A stretch of 64,000 nucleotides of DNA from an uncultured Bacteroidia bacterium. GTDB taxonomy: Bacteria > Bacteroidota > Bacteroidia > Bacteroidales > UBA932. The position numbers and the translations under genes are program-made. The stretch covers positions 42,840 through 106,839 of the forward strand of contig CADBFO010000006.1 of the NCBI GenBank assembly GCA_902794005.1, read 5' to 3'. The notes under the pieces are model-generated. The model had not been told where the DNA came from and searched no databases. It saw nothing but the letters and a program-made list of their open reading frames with translations. Below are positions 55,027-62,124 of this stretch, one piece after another. The first letter of the stretch is position 1. The number at the start of each line of letters is the position of its first letter.

Positions 55027-56220
55027 ATGGGACTATTACACGCCAGACTGGCCAAATATGACCTTCCCCAGAAAATGATGGAGAAGGGTCTTTATCCCTA
55101 TTTCCGCCAGATTACCAGCAAGCAGGGCACCGAAGTGACCATGGACGGCAAGCAGATTCTCATGTTCGGCTCCAACGCCTATACCGGCCTCACCGGAGAC
55201 GAGCGTGTAATCAATGCCGGCATTGAAGCCCTCAAGAAATATGGTTCCGGCTGTGCCGGTTCCCGCTTCCTCAACGGAACCCTGGACCTGCATGTCCAAC
55301 TGGAGAAAGAGCTTTCCCAGTTTGTTGGAAAAGACGAGGCCCTGGTGTTCTCCACCGGGTTCACCGTCAACAGCGGCGTCATCCCCCAGCTTCTCACCAA
55401 AGACGATTTCATCATCTGCGATGACCGGGACCACGCTTCCATCGTGGACGGCCGCCGTCTCTCCTTCGCCAAGAGCATGCACTACAAGCACAACGACATG
55501 AAGGACCTGGAACGCTGCCTGCGCCGCTGTCCCAAGAATTCCGTGAAGCTCATCGTCGTGGACGGCGTGTTCTCCATGGAAGGAGACCTGGCCAAACTCC
55601 CCGACATCGTGGAGCTCAAACACAAATACGACAATGTGGTGATTATGGTGGACGAGGCCCACGGCATCGGTGTATTCGGCAAGCAGGGACGTGGAGTCTG
55701 CAACCATTTCGGGCTCACGAAAGAAGTTGATCTCATCATGGGCACTTTCTCCAAGAGCCTGGCCGCCATCGGCGGTTTTATCGCGGCCGACAGCGTCATC
55801 ATCAACTACCTCCGCCACACCGCCCGTACCTATATCTTCCAGGCCTCGGATACGCCGGCCGCCACGGCCAGTGCCCTGGAAGCCCTCCACATCATTCAGA
55901 AAGAGCCCAAGCGCATCACCAACCTCTGGGATGTAACCAATTATGCCCTGCGGCGTTTCAAGGAAGAAGGCTTCGAAATCGGAGACACCGAAAGCCCGAT
56001 CATCCCCCTCTATGTCCGCGATCTGGAAAAAACGTTCTTGGTTACCAAACGCGCATTCGAGGAAGGCGGCGTCTTCATCAACTCCGTGGTTCCGCCGGCA
56101 TGCGCCCCGCAGGACACGCTCATCCGCTTCTCCCTGATGGCCACCCACACACGCGAGCAGGTGGACCGCGCCGTAGATGCGCTCACCAAGATTTTCAAGG
56201 AAGAAGGAATTATCAAGTAA
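55027..56220 (+). CDS. spt: Serine palmitoyltransferase (alpha-oxoamine synthase family)
   Basis: A 397-aa PLP enzyme. The PLP lysine is Lys243 in GTFSKSLAAIGG, and VDEAHG (Asp209, His212) binds the cofactor ring. The N-terminal LYPYFRQITSKQGTEV and SNAYTGLTG segments resemble the Bacteroidota enzyme that condenses serine with palmitoyl-CoA to begin sphingolipid synthesis, rather than KBL or BioF. The cytoplasmic enzyme stands alone here, with a terminator after it. Confidence 0.88.
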   Translation: MGLLHARLAKYDLPQKMMEKGLYPYFRQITSKQGTEVTMDGKQILMFGSNAYTGLTGDERVINAGIEALKKYGSGCAGSRFLNGTLDLHVQLEKELSQFVGKDEALVFSTGFTVNSGVIPQLLTKDDFIICDDRDHASIVDGRRLSFAKSMHYKHNDMKDLERCLRRCPKNSVKLIVVDGVFSMEGDLAKLPDIVELKHKYDNVVIMVDEAHGIGVFGKQGRGVCNHFGLTKEVDLIMGTFSKSLAAIGGFIAADSVIINYLRHTARTYIFQASDTPAATASALEALHIIQKEPKRITNLWDVTNYALRRFKEEGFEIGDTESPIIPLYVRDLEKTFLVTKRAFEEGGVFINSVVPPACAPQDTLIRFSLMATHTREQVDRAVDALTKIFKEEGIIK

Positions 56221-56225
56221 AGATA

Positions 56226-56261
56226 AACGGAGGCTCTATTTCAGAACCTCCGTTGCTTTTT
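56226..56261 (+). terminator. Terminator of spt, overlapping the aspartokinase 3-prime end
   Basis: Arms AACGGAGG (56226-56233) and CCTCCGTT (56247-56254), then a T run (56257-56261). The stop codon of the convergent aspartokinase gene (56236-56238) lies in the loop, so the stem is partly made of that gene's last codons. Confidence 0.7.
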
Positions 56262-57480
56262 CAAGATCGGCCGCGTCCACCACGAGGGAAATACTCAGCT
56301 CTTCCCCGCCCTGGGCGCTGGCGATGATGTTGATTCCCGCCTGCCCCATCTTTCCAAAGACGGCGGCAGAAGTGCCGGGAAGGTTTTTCATCTGGCTGCC
56401 GAACACCGTTATGATGCCCACGGAGCGGTTGAGCACGACGACATCGTCCAGCGGAAGGAGCGGATTGTCGCGGAACACGCCGCGGATGGCCTCCAGCGCA
56501 GTATCCTTTTCATCGCTGCGGATGGCAAAGCTGATGCTGTACTCGGAAGAGGTCTGGGCAATGAAGCGGACATTTACCCCTTTGGCGGCCAGAGAAGAGA
56601 AAATGGCGCCGGACATGCCCACACGCCCCAGAAGGCCCGTTCCGTAAACCGTGATGAGGTCCAGGTCAGCGTCGGCAATCACGGCCGTCTTGTGCGCCGA
56701 GCCCGTGGAAATAAGCGTTCCCTCGAAAGATTCATCCCCGACATCCTTCACCAGAATGGGAATGCCCGCATTCTTGGCCGGCCAGATGGCCGATGACGAG
56801 AAAGGCGCCTTGGCCGATGCGCAGTAGTGGGCGGCCTCATCGTAGGTCATGGCCTCCATACCGTCCACCCCATGGGCTTCGATATGGAACTCGATGCTCC
56901 GGGCCTTGAGGACCGAAGCGATGAGGGCGGCCATCAGATGGGCACCGTCCTTCCCTACCCGCACCACATAGCCGGAGGTGAGGCGGCCATATCCGCCGGA
57001 GATGACCAGATTGCCGGTAGCCGGGCAGCGGGCGACAATCTGCTGCCTGGACGCCGCCCAGTCAAAATGATCGGCGCTGGCGCAAATCATCAGTTCCGTC
57101 CCGTCAATAAGGGTTCCCTTGACGTGCTGGTTCACCGCCTCGGCGCACAGGCGCGCGCACTTGGCCATCACATAATCCTCGATGGCCGTAGGGGGCGTTT
57201 GCACATACATGGCCTCCCGCAGATAGGTGGCGATGGTTTCGACAGTCTTCTCCACGCCGGCTTTATAGGCCAGGTCCCCGTCCATCGACTGGAAATACTC
57301 CCGGATGCGGGCCATTTCCCCATCGGCCGATTTCTTCTCCACCAGGGTCTTGAAAACAGCCTCACGGAAAACAGCCTCGATTTTCTTCTGAGGACGGATT
57401 ACGGCAATGGTGCCCTCTCCGCACAACTGCGAAATGGCACCGATGGAAGACTTCTTGAGAACGAAAGCTTTGACAATCAT
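56236..57480 (-). CDS. Aspartokinase-like protein with tandem ACT domains, kinase motifs degenerate
   Basis: A 414-aa protein. The C-terminal third has two ACT-type segments (ITVYGTGLLGRVGMSGAIFS, VGIITVFGSQMKNLPGTSAA) as in ThrA/LysC. The preceding region keeps ASAKAPFSSSAIWPAKNAGI, like the usual end of the kinase domain. But the N-terminal KFGGTS-type loop reads VLKKSSIGA, and the usual LGRGGSD loop reads VRVGKDGAHL. The lineage is aspartokinase, but catalysis is doubtful; it may be a lysine- or threonine-sensing regulator. A strong Shine-Dalgarno precedes it. Confidence 0.75.
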   Translation of the reverse strand: MIVKAFVLKKSSIGAISQLCGEGTIAVIRPQKKIEAVFREAVFKTLVEKKSADGEMARIREYFQSMDGDLAYKAGVEKTVETIATYLREAMYVQTPPTAIEDYVMAKCARLCAEAVNQHVKGTLIDGTELMICASADHFDWAASRQQIVARCPATGNLVISGGYGRLTSGYVVRVGKDGAHLMAALIASVLKARSIEFHIEAHGVDGMEAMTYDEAAHYCASAKAPFSSSAIWPAKNAGIPILVKDVGDESFEGTLISTGSAHKTAVIADADLDLITVYGTGLLGRVGMSGAIFSSLAAKGVNVRFIAQTSSEYSISFAIRSDEKDTALEAIRGVFRDNPLLPLDDVVVLNRSVGIITVFGSQMKNLPGTSAAVFGKMGQAGINIIASAQGGEELSISLVVDAADLEKATEVLK

Positions 57481-57486
57481 GGTTTA

Positions 57487-57492
57487 CCTCCT
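57487..57492 (-). promoter_or_regulatory. Strong Shine-Dalgarno before the aspartokinase-like gene
   Basis: AGGAGG on the minus strand, 6 bases before the ATG. Most genes in this window lack such a site, as usual for Bacteroidota, so this one stands out and confirms the start. Confidence 0.7.
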
Positions 57493-57510
57493 TTTGAAAC
57501 TACGCAAGGA

Positions 57511-57518
57511 CAAATTTA
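57511..57518 (-). promoter_or_regulatory. -7 box for the aspartokinase-like gene
   Basis: TAAATTTG on the minus strand, 30 bases before the start. Confidence 0.55.
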
Positions 57519-57582
57519 ACGATTCAGGCGCGATTGAGCAAATCTTTGAACGAAAAAGTCAGATAAATTCTCAAAGCTCCGG

Positions 57583-57634
57583 TTCCTGGAAGGACTGCTA
57601 AAATCCAGCGATTAATAGATGCTTTACAGATTAT
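57583..57634 (+). repeat. Diverged direct repeat, copy A
   Basis: Shares about 80 percent of its first 40 bases with copy B at 59001-59055, including the run AAATCCAGCGATT. Copy B reads as a peptide MEGLLEIQRFIDQYFPI in frame; copy A has the same text with one base missing (LEGLL then IQRLID after a shift), so both look like remnants of one gene's end. Confidence 0.55.
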
Positions 57635-57894
57635 ACTTTTCGCTTTGGGCTTCGGAAGCGGAAGCGCGGGAAGTGCGGCCTTCTGATGTAGAAATAGTCC
57701 CTAGCTCCGCCAAAGCACCGGTTTACAATGAATTGCACATAATCAGCGTTGAAGCCATACACGAAATCCTCTTTATTCTTTATACATAATCATATCGGCC
57801 AGTTGCAGAAAGGAGTCATTTGACCAGATATCCAACGAATCATGTTCAAAGAGCCACATTTTGGACATCTTTGACGACGCCTTATTTTTGACAT
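57631..57894 (-). pseudogene. Small zinc-ribbon-like gene interrupted by UGA
   Basis: Reads 88 codons from ATG at 57894 to TAA at 57631 with one in-frame TGA at codon 35. Before it: MSKIRRRQRCPKCGSLNMI and a further cysteine; after it: a cysteine, then EDFVYGFNADYVQFIV and a basic, aromatic tail (YFYIRRPHFPRFRFR). Protein-like composition on both sides of the stop in one frame argues for a nonsense mutation in a former gene. A TAAAGTTG box lies 4 bases before the ATG. I do not recognise the family. Confidence 0.4.
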
Positions 57895-57902
57895 ATCACA
57901 AC

Positions 57903-57926
57903 TTTATTGAAACGCGTTTCAATAAA
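57903..57926. promoter_or_regulatory. Perfect 24-bp palindrome, operator-like
   Basis: Left half TTTATTGAAACG, right half its exact reverse complement, no spacer. It lies 8 bases upstream of the broken small gene's ATG and overlaps its possible -7 box, a position expected of a repressor-binding site. A hairpin with a CGCG loop is also possible. Confidence 0.5.
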
Positions 57927-58186
57927 ATATGCATAAATGTAAATATATCAAATGGTTATATGGTGTTTCACCAACCGAAAATGTCAATTATACCAGAAAA
58001 TGCAAAACAAGCGGGTTTTTACATTGAGCCGGAAATTGACTGGTCAGGCAAATGCTTTTCCTGCATGGGCATATCGCAGATGGCCTTAGCGAGTTCTCGA
58101 ACTCACGAGTGTGCCGGGTAGTTACAGAAGTTACGGTCTCGAACTTTTTGGAGGACCTCCGGAAACTGGAGAAGACCGTTGAAAAA

Positions 58187-58834
58187 CTAGTATGGAATAG
58201 CCGGATGTTTGTGCCCATACTTTTGGCACAACGATTTCCCCTCCTTCATTGACAGGGTTTCTGTCTCTTTTTCCCTGCACCATCGGGCGTGTTCATCAAG
58301 GATCTTGTCAAATTTAGCCCAGTCTCCATTCATCGCCCAAAACCTCATATAGGTTGATTCCCAGATGGGCTTACTCCCGTAGCTTTTGGAGAGCAACGGA
58401 TAGAGGTCTTCGATGCATTGGATTTGGTTGAATTGTTCATCGACCAGGATGATGTCTGAGAGGCATTGGTCGGCGTTTTCGGTTTCGCTAATCGTGTAGG
58501 ATTTGTTTTTAATAGGGACGAGTTCCTCCGCCCTAAGACTGACCTGGGAGTATAGAAGCTTTGACGTGCTGGTTTCTTTGATTGAGCAAGCGTGGCCGAC
58601 TGCATTTTCTACCGCTGTCGATACAATCCCGACATTGACATAAAAAGTTTCATTTCCTTCCCAATTCCAACTGCTTCCCTGAATGTTGATAATATAGATG
58701 ATATCACCGCTTTGGCGCAAGAAGGAATTACCCTTCTTCACATACCCGCGAAGTTTCAAAACCGGTCTCAGTTTATTGGACAAGAAGTCCTTGATCAATG
58801 CTCCCATATTGTTGTTTTCAGATTTAAAAAGCAT
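58187..58834 (-). CDS. DUF4304-domain protein
   Basis: A 215-aa protein (starting MLFKSENNNMGALIKDF; an ATG at 58807 giving 206 aa is equally possible). The opening IKDFLSNKLRPVLKLRGYVKKGNSFLRQ and the following NIQGSSWNWEGNETFYVNVGI fit DUF4304, a family of unknown function often found as scattered accessory genes. No signal peptide or membrane segment. Codon and base composition are AT-rich compared with housekeeping neighbours, suggesting recent acquisition. Confidence 0.75.
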   Translation of the reverse strand: MLFKSENNNMGALIKDFLSNKLRPVLKLRGYVKKGNSFLRQSGDIIYIINIQGSSWNWEGNETFYVNVGIVSTAVENAVGHACSIKETSTSKLLYSQVSLRAEELVPIKNKSYTISETENADQCLSDIILVDEQFNQIQCIEDLYPLLSKSYGSKPIWESTYMRFWAMNGDWAKFDKILDEHARWCREKETETLSMKEGKSLCQKYGHKHPAIPY

Positions 58835-58941
58835 AGATATGTAAAGATAGACACATTTATCCATATCTCCAAAGGAGGATTCTTTATTTCATCCACAAAT
58901 AACGCCTTCTTTGAGGACGAGCAAGGGCCCATAAAAACGAA

Positions 58942-58965
58942 AAGCCAGCCCCGAAAGGCTGGCTT
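58942..58965 (-). terminator. Terminator-like hairpin upstream of the DUF4304 gene
   Basis: Arms AAGCCAGCC and GGCTGGCTT around CCGAAA. On the minus strand it is followed by TTCGTTTTT, so it could end transcripts coming from the PadR-DUF2812 operon before DUF4304. Confidence 0.6.
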
Positions 58966-59000
58966 GTTTAGTAGACCAAACACTCCGAATCTCGAACCTC

Positions 59001-59055
59001 TTCATGGAAGGGCTACTGGAAATCCAGCGATTCATTGATCAATACTTTCCGATAT
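59001..59055 (+). repeat. Diverged direct repeat, copy B
   Basis: Partner of copy A at 57583-57634, about 1.4 kb apart, with the DUF4304 gene between them. In one plus-strand frame it reads as a leucine-rich peptide end (MEGLLEIQRFIDQYFPI then stop). Confidence 0.5.
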
Positions 59056-59218
59056 AATTGCCGAACCTGTTCCAGCCTGTTGCATTGCGATAATCGCCCA
59101 CATTTGCCATCGGGACGGCCACGGGAATGTCAGCAGGTATCCCGTCAAAGGTGTTCGCGGAGCACACGGGTGGCGTGGCCGTCATACAGGATGTCGAATG
59201 TGGCATGCACCCACAGCC
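59039..59218 (-). pseudogene. C-terminal relic of a BspA-type leucine-rich-repeat protein
   Basis: About 59 codons without a start, ending at a TGA (59039-59041). The text ATPPVCSANTFDGIPADIPV, then PMANVGDYRNATGWNRFGN, matches the typical end of BspA-like LRR surface proteins, where each repeat ends in a CNxF-type motif and a final ATGWNxF segment. The N-terminal part is gone, cut where the DUF2812 gene ends. Confidence 0.6.
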
Positions 59219-59221
59219 GTT

Positions 59222-59791
59222 TTAGAAAATCTGCCCGATCAGATCGTTGCTCTTTTTGTGAAGCTTCTTCAATGCCGGAAGTAATAGGACCAGTTCTGCC
59301 AGGAGTATGCCGTACGTCAAGCCGGAACTGAAGTCGGTCAGCCAGTGGGAGAAAGCATTTTCAGGGAGGTGTTTGCCCAGCGGCATCAAGACTAGGAATG
59401 CAAAAGCCGCGATGAGCGTGAGGCCGATGAAACTGTTCAAGTGATAGTTGAAGGCCTTGTTAGTCAAGCGTAATTTTGCTGCGACGTTATTCTCTGCTTC
59501 GAACGGCCCGGATGCTGTTTCCCTCTTCCAGTAGATTTTTCTTTTCCACTGGTGAACGAACTGGTCTCCACAGGAACTGCGGAACACCACATAGTCACCT
59601 GCGCCTTCCTGTGATTTCTTTTCGTCGAAGTCAATCTGATAGATGAACTCTTCGGGCTTGCATGGCTTGAACCGATAAATGACTCCGTTTGTATGCCAGA
59701 AGGCCCAGCCTTTTGTAGCCATATCGTTAAGCCACTGTTCCTCTTTGTCGAAATCGACGAACCAATTGATGGTGATCTTGCTTGTTTTCAT
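59222..59791 (-). CDS. DUF2812-domain membrane protein
   Basis: A 189-aa protein. The N-terminal DUF2812 segment reads FVDFDKEEQWLNDMATKGW and YRFKPCKPEEFIYQIDFDE; two helices follow (about residues 120-140 and 158-175). These proteins are usually encoded beside PadR regulators, as here (5-base gap), and are thought to be part of an envelope or stress response, but no function is proved. Confidence 0.85.
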   Translation of the reverse strand: MKTSKITINWFVDFDKEEQWLNDMATKGWAFWHTNGVIYRFKPCKPEEFIYQIDFDEKKSQEGAGDYVVFRSSCGDQFVHQWKRKIYWKRETASGPFEAENNVAAKLRLTNKAFNYHLNSFIGLTLIAAFAFLVLMPLGKHLPENAFSHWLTDFSSGLTYGILLAELVLLLPALKKLHKKSNDLIGQIF

Positions 59792-59796
59792 ATAAT

Positions 59797-60117
59797 TTAC
59801 CTTTTAATAATTGTTTTGCCGTTCTCCACGAGCTCTTCCAGGCGTTCGAGTTCGGCCAGGAGGATCTCCTGCCCCTTGTCTGTAATCTGATACATCTTTC
59901 TTCTGCCGTCCGTGTCGGAGGATTCCCCGCAGGGAAGAATCCATCCTTTGTCCAAAAGGTTCGAGATTGCACCGTACAAGGTGCCTGCCGACAGGATCAA
60001 ACGTCCATTACTCATCGTGGATGTCTTCTGCATGATACCATACCCGTGCATGGGCTCCTGCAGGGCAAGAAGGACGTAATAGATCGCTTCTGTCAATGCT
60101 GCTGACGTGTTTTTCAT
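59797..60117 (-). CDS. PadR-family transcriptional regulator
   Basis: A 106-aa winged-helix protein: ALTEAIYYVLLALQEPMHGYGI, ILSAGTLYGAISNLLDKGWI (recognition helix region), then GRRKMYQITDKGQEIL and a C-terminal dimerisation helix. It heads a two-gene operon with DUF2812. The promoter has a palindrome just downstream of the -7 box that is a natural site for self-repression. Confidence 0.9.
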   Translation of the reverse strand: MKNTSAALTEAIYYVLLALQEPMHGYGIMQKTSTMSNGRLILSAGTLYGAISNLLDKGWILPCGESSDTDGRRKMYQITDKGQEILLAELERLEELVENGKTIIKR

Positions 60118-60132
60118 ATGCTATATTGTTTA

Positions 60133-60144
60133 CCGATATATCGG
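60133..60144. promoter_or_regulatory. Probable PadR operator
   Basis: Perfect palindrome CCGATATATCGG placed about 10 bases downstream of the -7 box of padR. A further CGATATAT lies at 60164-60171 between the promoter elements. Occupancy would block transcription start. Confidence 0.6.
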
Positions 60145-60153
60145 AATCCGATA

Positions 60154-60184
60154 CAAAGATAAGCGATATATTTTAGATTGCAAA
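60154..60184 (-). promoter_or_regulatory. Promoter of the PadR-DUF2812 operon
   Basis: On the minus strand: TTTG (60181-60184), 19 bases, TATCTTTG (60154-60161). Full consensus. Confidence 0.75.
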
Positions 60185-60296
60185 ACTTTTTTGAGAAAAG
60201 TTGGAGAAACCGCAGTCAAGTGGATTTTACAATAATCAACAAAAAGAAGAAACCATTAGTCTCTTCTTTCTTCTCAATCAAGAGCTTACAAAGACA

Positions 60297-60331
60297 ATAA
60301 AAAAGCCGGAAAATCTTTCGACTTTCCGGCT
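60297..60331 (-). terminator. Terminator of the initiator tRNA
   Basis: Stem AGCCGGAAA (60304-60312) with TTTCCGGCT (60323-60331); on the minus strand a T-rich run (60297-60303) follows. It sits 5 bases after the tRNA 3-prime end. Confidence 0.8.
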
Positions 60332-60335
60332 GTAG

Positions 60336-60408
<73 letters not shown>

Positions 60409-60418
60409 ATGTGGATTG

Positions 60419-60450
60419 CAAAGGTATGAACTTTTTCAGAAAAAACCAAA
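60419..60450 (-). promoter_or_regulatory. Promoter of the initiator tRNA
   Basis: On the minus strand: TTTG (60447-60450), 20 bases, TACCTTTG (60419-60426), 10 bases before the tRNA. It fits in the 45-base gap behind hisS, so the tRNA is independent of it. Confidence 0.7.
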
Positions 60451-60452
60451 TC

Positions 60453-61826
60453 CTATGCAATGAAATTGAGAATTCCTTCCATGTCGGACAAACTAAACGA
60501 CTGCTGCTGACCGCTTTCCAAGTTTTTCAAATTGACGGTCCCGGAGGCGGTTTCATTGGAGCCGTTGATGGAGATGAAGGGGATGCCTTTGCGCTCGGCG
60601 TATTCGAACTGTTTTTTGAGTTTGGCGGCCTCCGGGTAGATTTCCACGGAGACACCGGCCTCGCGAAGAGCTTTGGCGAGCGGAAGCACGTACTTCATCT
60701 CGGCTTCGCCCATGACGGCAAACAGCAGGCGCGTAGAGGATTCCAGCGAAGCCGGGAACAGGTCCAGGCCGGTGAGCACGTCGTAAATACGGTCTGCGCC
60801 GAAGGAAATGCCCACGCCGGAGAGGTCCGGAAGGCCGAAGATGCCGGTGAGGTTGTCGTATCGGCCTCCGCCGCAGATGCTGCCGATCTCCCAGTCCAGC
60901 GCCTTCACTTCAAAAATGGCACCGGTATAATAATTAAGGCCACGGGCCAGCGAGAGGTCCATCTCCACGGGAGCGGAGACGCAGGCTGCCCCGATGAGGC
61001 CGAAAAGCTCGGCCAGTTCGTCGAGACCGCGGAGGCCCGTTTCCGAAACGATGCCGGAGGCGCTTCCGCCTTCGAACAGCTTTTTCATGGCAGACTGCTT
61101 CTCCTCAAATGAGCCATGCAGCGACAGGATCTGCTCAATGACAGTAATTCCGGCGGCTTCCAGGCCCTTGTCGGCCATCTCCTCCTTTACTTTCTCCAGG
61201 CCGATCTTGTCCAGTTTGTCAATGGCCACGGTGATATCCACCACTTTGTCCGGCGCACCGGCAATCTCGGCGAAACCGGTCAGAAGCTTTCGGTTGTTGA
61301 TGTGGATGCCCACACGGACATTCAGTTTGCCGAACACGGCGTCCACCATCTGAACCAGCTCCAGTTCATTAAGCTGGGAACGGGAGCCGATCACGTCAAC
61401 ATCGCACTGATAGAACTCACGATATCGGCCCTTCTGGGGGCGGTCGGCCCTCCAGACCGGCTGAATCTGGAACCGTTTGAACGGAAAGGAAATCTCATTC
61501 TGATGCTGCACCACATAGCGGGCGAAAGGCACCGTGAGGTCATATCTGAGGCCCTTCTCGCACACCTGCGGGGTTAACGGTTTTTCAAAGTCCGCGCCGG
61601 CGAAGGCATCACCGGAATTGAGAATACGGAAAAGAAGTTTGTCACCTTCTTCCCCGTACTTGCCCAGCAGCGTGGAGAGGTTTTCCATGGCCGGAGTCTC
61701 GATCTGCTGGTATCCGTAGGTGCGGAAAACGCTTCGGATGGTGTCGAATATGTAATTGCGGCGGGCCATTTCTTTCTGGCCGAAATCACGCGTGCCTTTC
61801 GGGATTGAGGGCTTCTGAATTGACAT
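60453..61826 (-). CDS. hisS: Histidine--tRNA ligase
   Basis: A 457-aa class II synthetase. Motif 2 is in [26 protein letters not shown], the histidine-specific [13 protein letters not shown] segment is intact, and [10 protein letters not shown] opens the protein. It charges tRNA-His. It is divergent from tRNA-Gly, with a TATTTTTG box 15 bases before its start. Confidence 0.97.
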   Translation of the reverse strand: MSIQKPSIPKGTRDFGQKEMARRNYIFDTIRSVFRTYGYQQIETPAMENLSTLLGKYGEEGDKLLFRILNSGDAFAGADFEKPLTPQVCEKGLRYDLTVPFARYVVQHQNEISFPFKRFQIQPVWRADRPQKGRYREFYQCDVDVIGSRSQLNELELVQMVDAVFGKLNVRVGIHINNRKLLTGFAEIAGAPDKVVDITVAIDKLDKIGLEKVKEEMADKGLEAAGITVIEQILSLHGSFEEKQSAMKKLFEGGSASGIVSETGLRGLDELAELFGLIGAACVSAPVEMDLSLARGLNYYTGAIFEVKALDWEIGSICGGGRYDNLTGIFGLPDLSGVGISFGADRIYDVLTGLDLFPASLESSTRLLFAVMGEAEMKYVLPLAKALREAGVSVEIYPEAAKLKKQFEYAERKGIPFISINGSNETASGTVNLKNLESGQQQSFSLSDMEGILNFIA

Positions 61827-61841
61827 CGTTGAATTTTTTTA

Positions 61842-61849
61842 CAAAAATA
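61842..61849 (-). promoter_or_regulatory. -7 box for hisS
   Basis: TATTTTTG on the minus strand, 15 bases upstream of the start; no clear -33 element. Confidence 0.5.
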
Positions 61850-61861
61850 ATAAAAAATGTG

Positions 61862-61869
61862 TATATTTG
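61862..61869 (+). promoter_or_regulatory. -7 box for tRNA-Gly
   Basis: TATATTTG, 11 bases before the tRNA; a T-rich block lies about 21 bases upstream in place of TTTG. Confidence 0.55.
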
Positions 61870-61880
61870 TAGTCGCGTAA

Positions 61881-61956
61881 GCGAGATTAGCTCAGTTGGT
61901 AGAGCGTTGGCTTCCCAAGCCGAAGGTCGCGAGTTCGAGCCTCGTATCTCGCTCCA
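61881..61956 (+). tRNA. tRNA-Gly (CCC)
   Basis: Complete 76-base cloverleaf including an encoded CCA end. Acceptor GCGAGAT pairs with ATCTCGC; anticodon loop TTCCCAA gives CCC, reading GGG glycine codons; T loop TTCGAGC is standard. Confidence 0.94.
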
Positions 61957-61962
61957 GAGAGG

Positions 61963-61995
61963 AGTTGCCCCGGGTCATTTTGACTTGGGGCAACT
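61963..61995 (+). terminator. Terminator of tRNA-Gly
   Basis: Arms AGTTGCCCC and GGGGCAACT, 6 bases after the CCA end, followed by a pyrimidine-rich TCTGTTTCCCC rather than a pure T run. Confidence 0.6.
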
Positions 61996-62034
61996 TCTGT
62001 TTCCCCGTTTTTCGGCCCCTCGCCCCGCCCCGAG

Positions 62035-62081
62035 TGCTGTTATGGGTCCAAATAATGGGACGATGGCAGCAAAATCGGCCC
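62035..62081. repeat. RAYT-associated repeat, copy 1
   Basis: A 47-base imperfect palindrome (outer arms TGCTG/CAGCA, inner arms GTCC/GGAC) ending in AAAATCGGCCC. Nearly the same sequence returns at 62086-62122 and 63860-63906. Confidence 0.75.
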
Positions 62082-62085
62082 AAAA

Positions 62086-62122
62086 TGCTGTTAACGGTCC
62101 AAATGATGGGACGATGGCAGCA
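62086..62122. repeat. RAYT-associated repeat, copy 2
   Basis: Same palindromic core as copy 1 but lacking the AAAATCGGCCC end; it directly abuts the transposase stop codon. Confidence 0.7.
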
Positions 62123-62124
62123 TT

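Larger units (their letters stand above)
57519..58186. other. AT-rich stretch without an intact gene
   Basis: About 670 bases with base composition clearly more AT-rich than the flanks. It holds one diverged direct repeat copy (57583-57634), a broken small reading frame on the minus strand (57631-57894) and a 24-bp palindrome (57903-57926). The rest (57927-58186) has short plus-strand coding-like text near 58052-58200 (for example NFLEDLRKLEKTVEKL) that runs antisense into the DUF4304 gene and has no recognisable family. Confidence 0.6.
58835..59221. other. Gene-poor gap with hairpin, repeat and gene relic
   Basis: Contains a terminator-like hairpin, direct repeat copy B and a relic of a leucine-rich-repeat protein, each listed separately. 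Nothing else recognisable. Confidence 0.6.

Noticed and set aside
57790-57792. The in-frame TGA as a selenocysteine codon
   Set aside because: No SECIS-like hairpin is apparent just after it, and no selenocysteine machinery is in view; a nonsense mutation is simpler.
58052-58252. A 66-codon plus-strand frame with helix-like text
   Set aside because: Its second half is antisense to the DUF4304 gene, and it has no upstream promoter or recognised family; possibly a relic.
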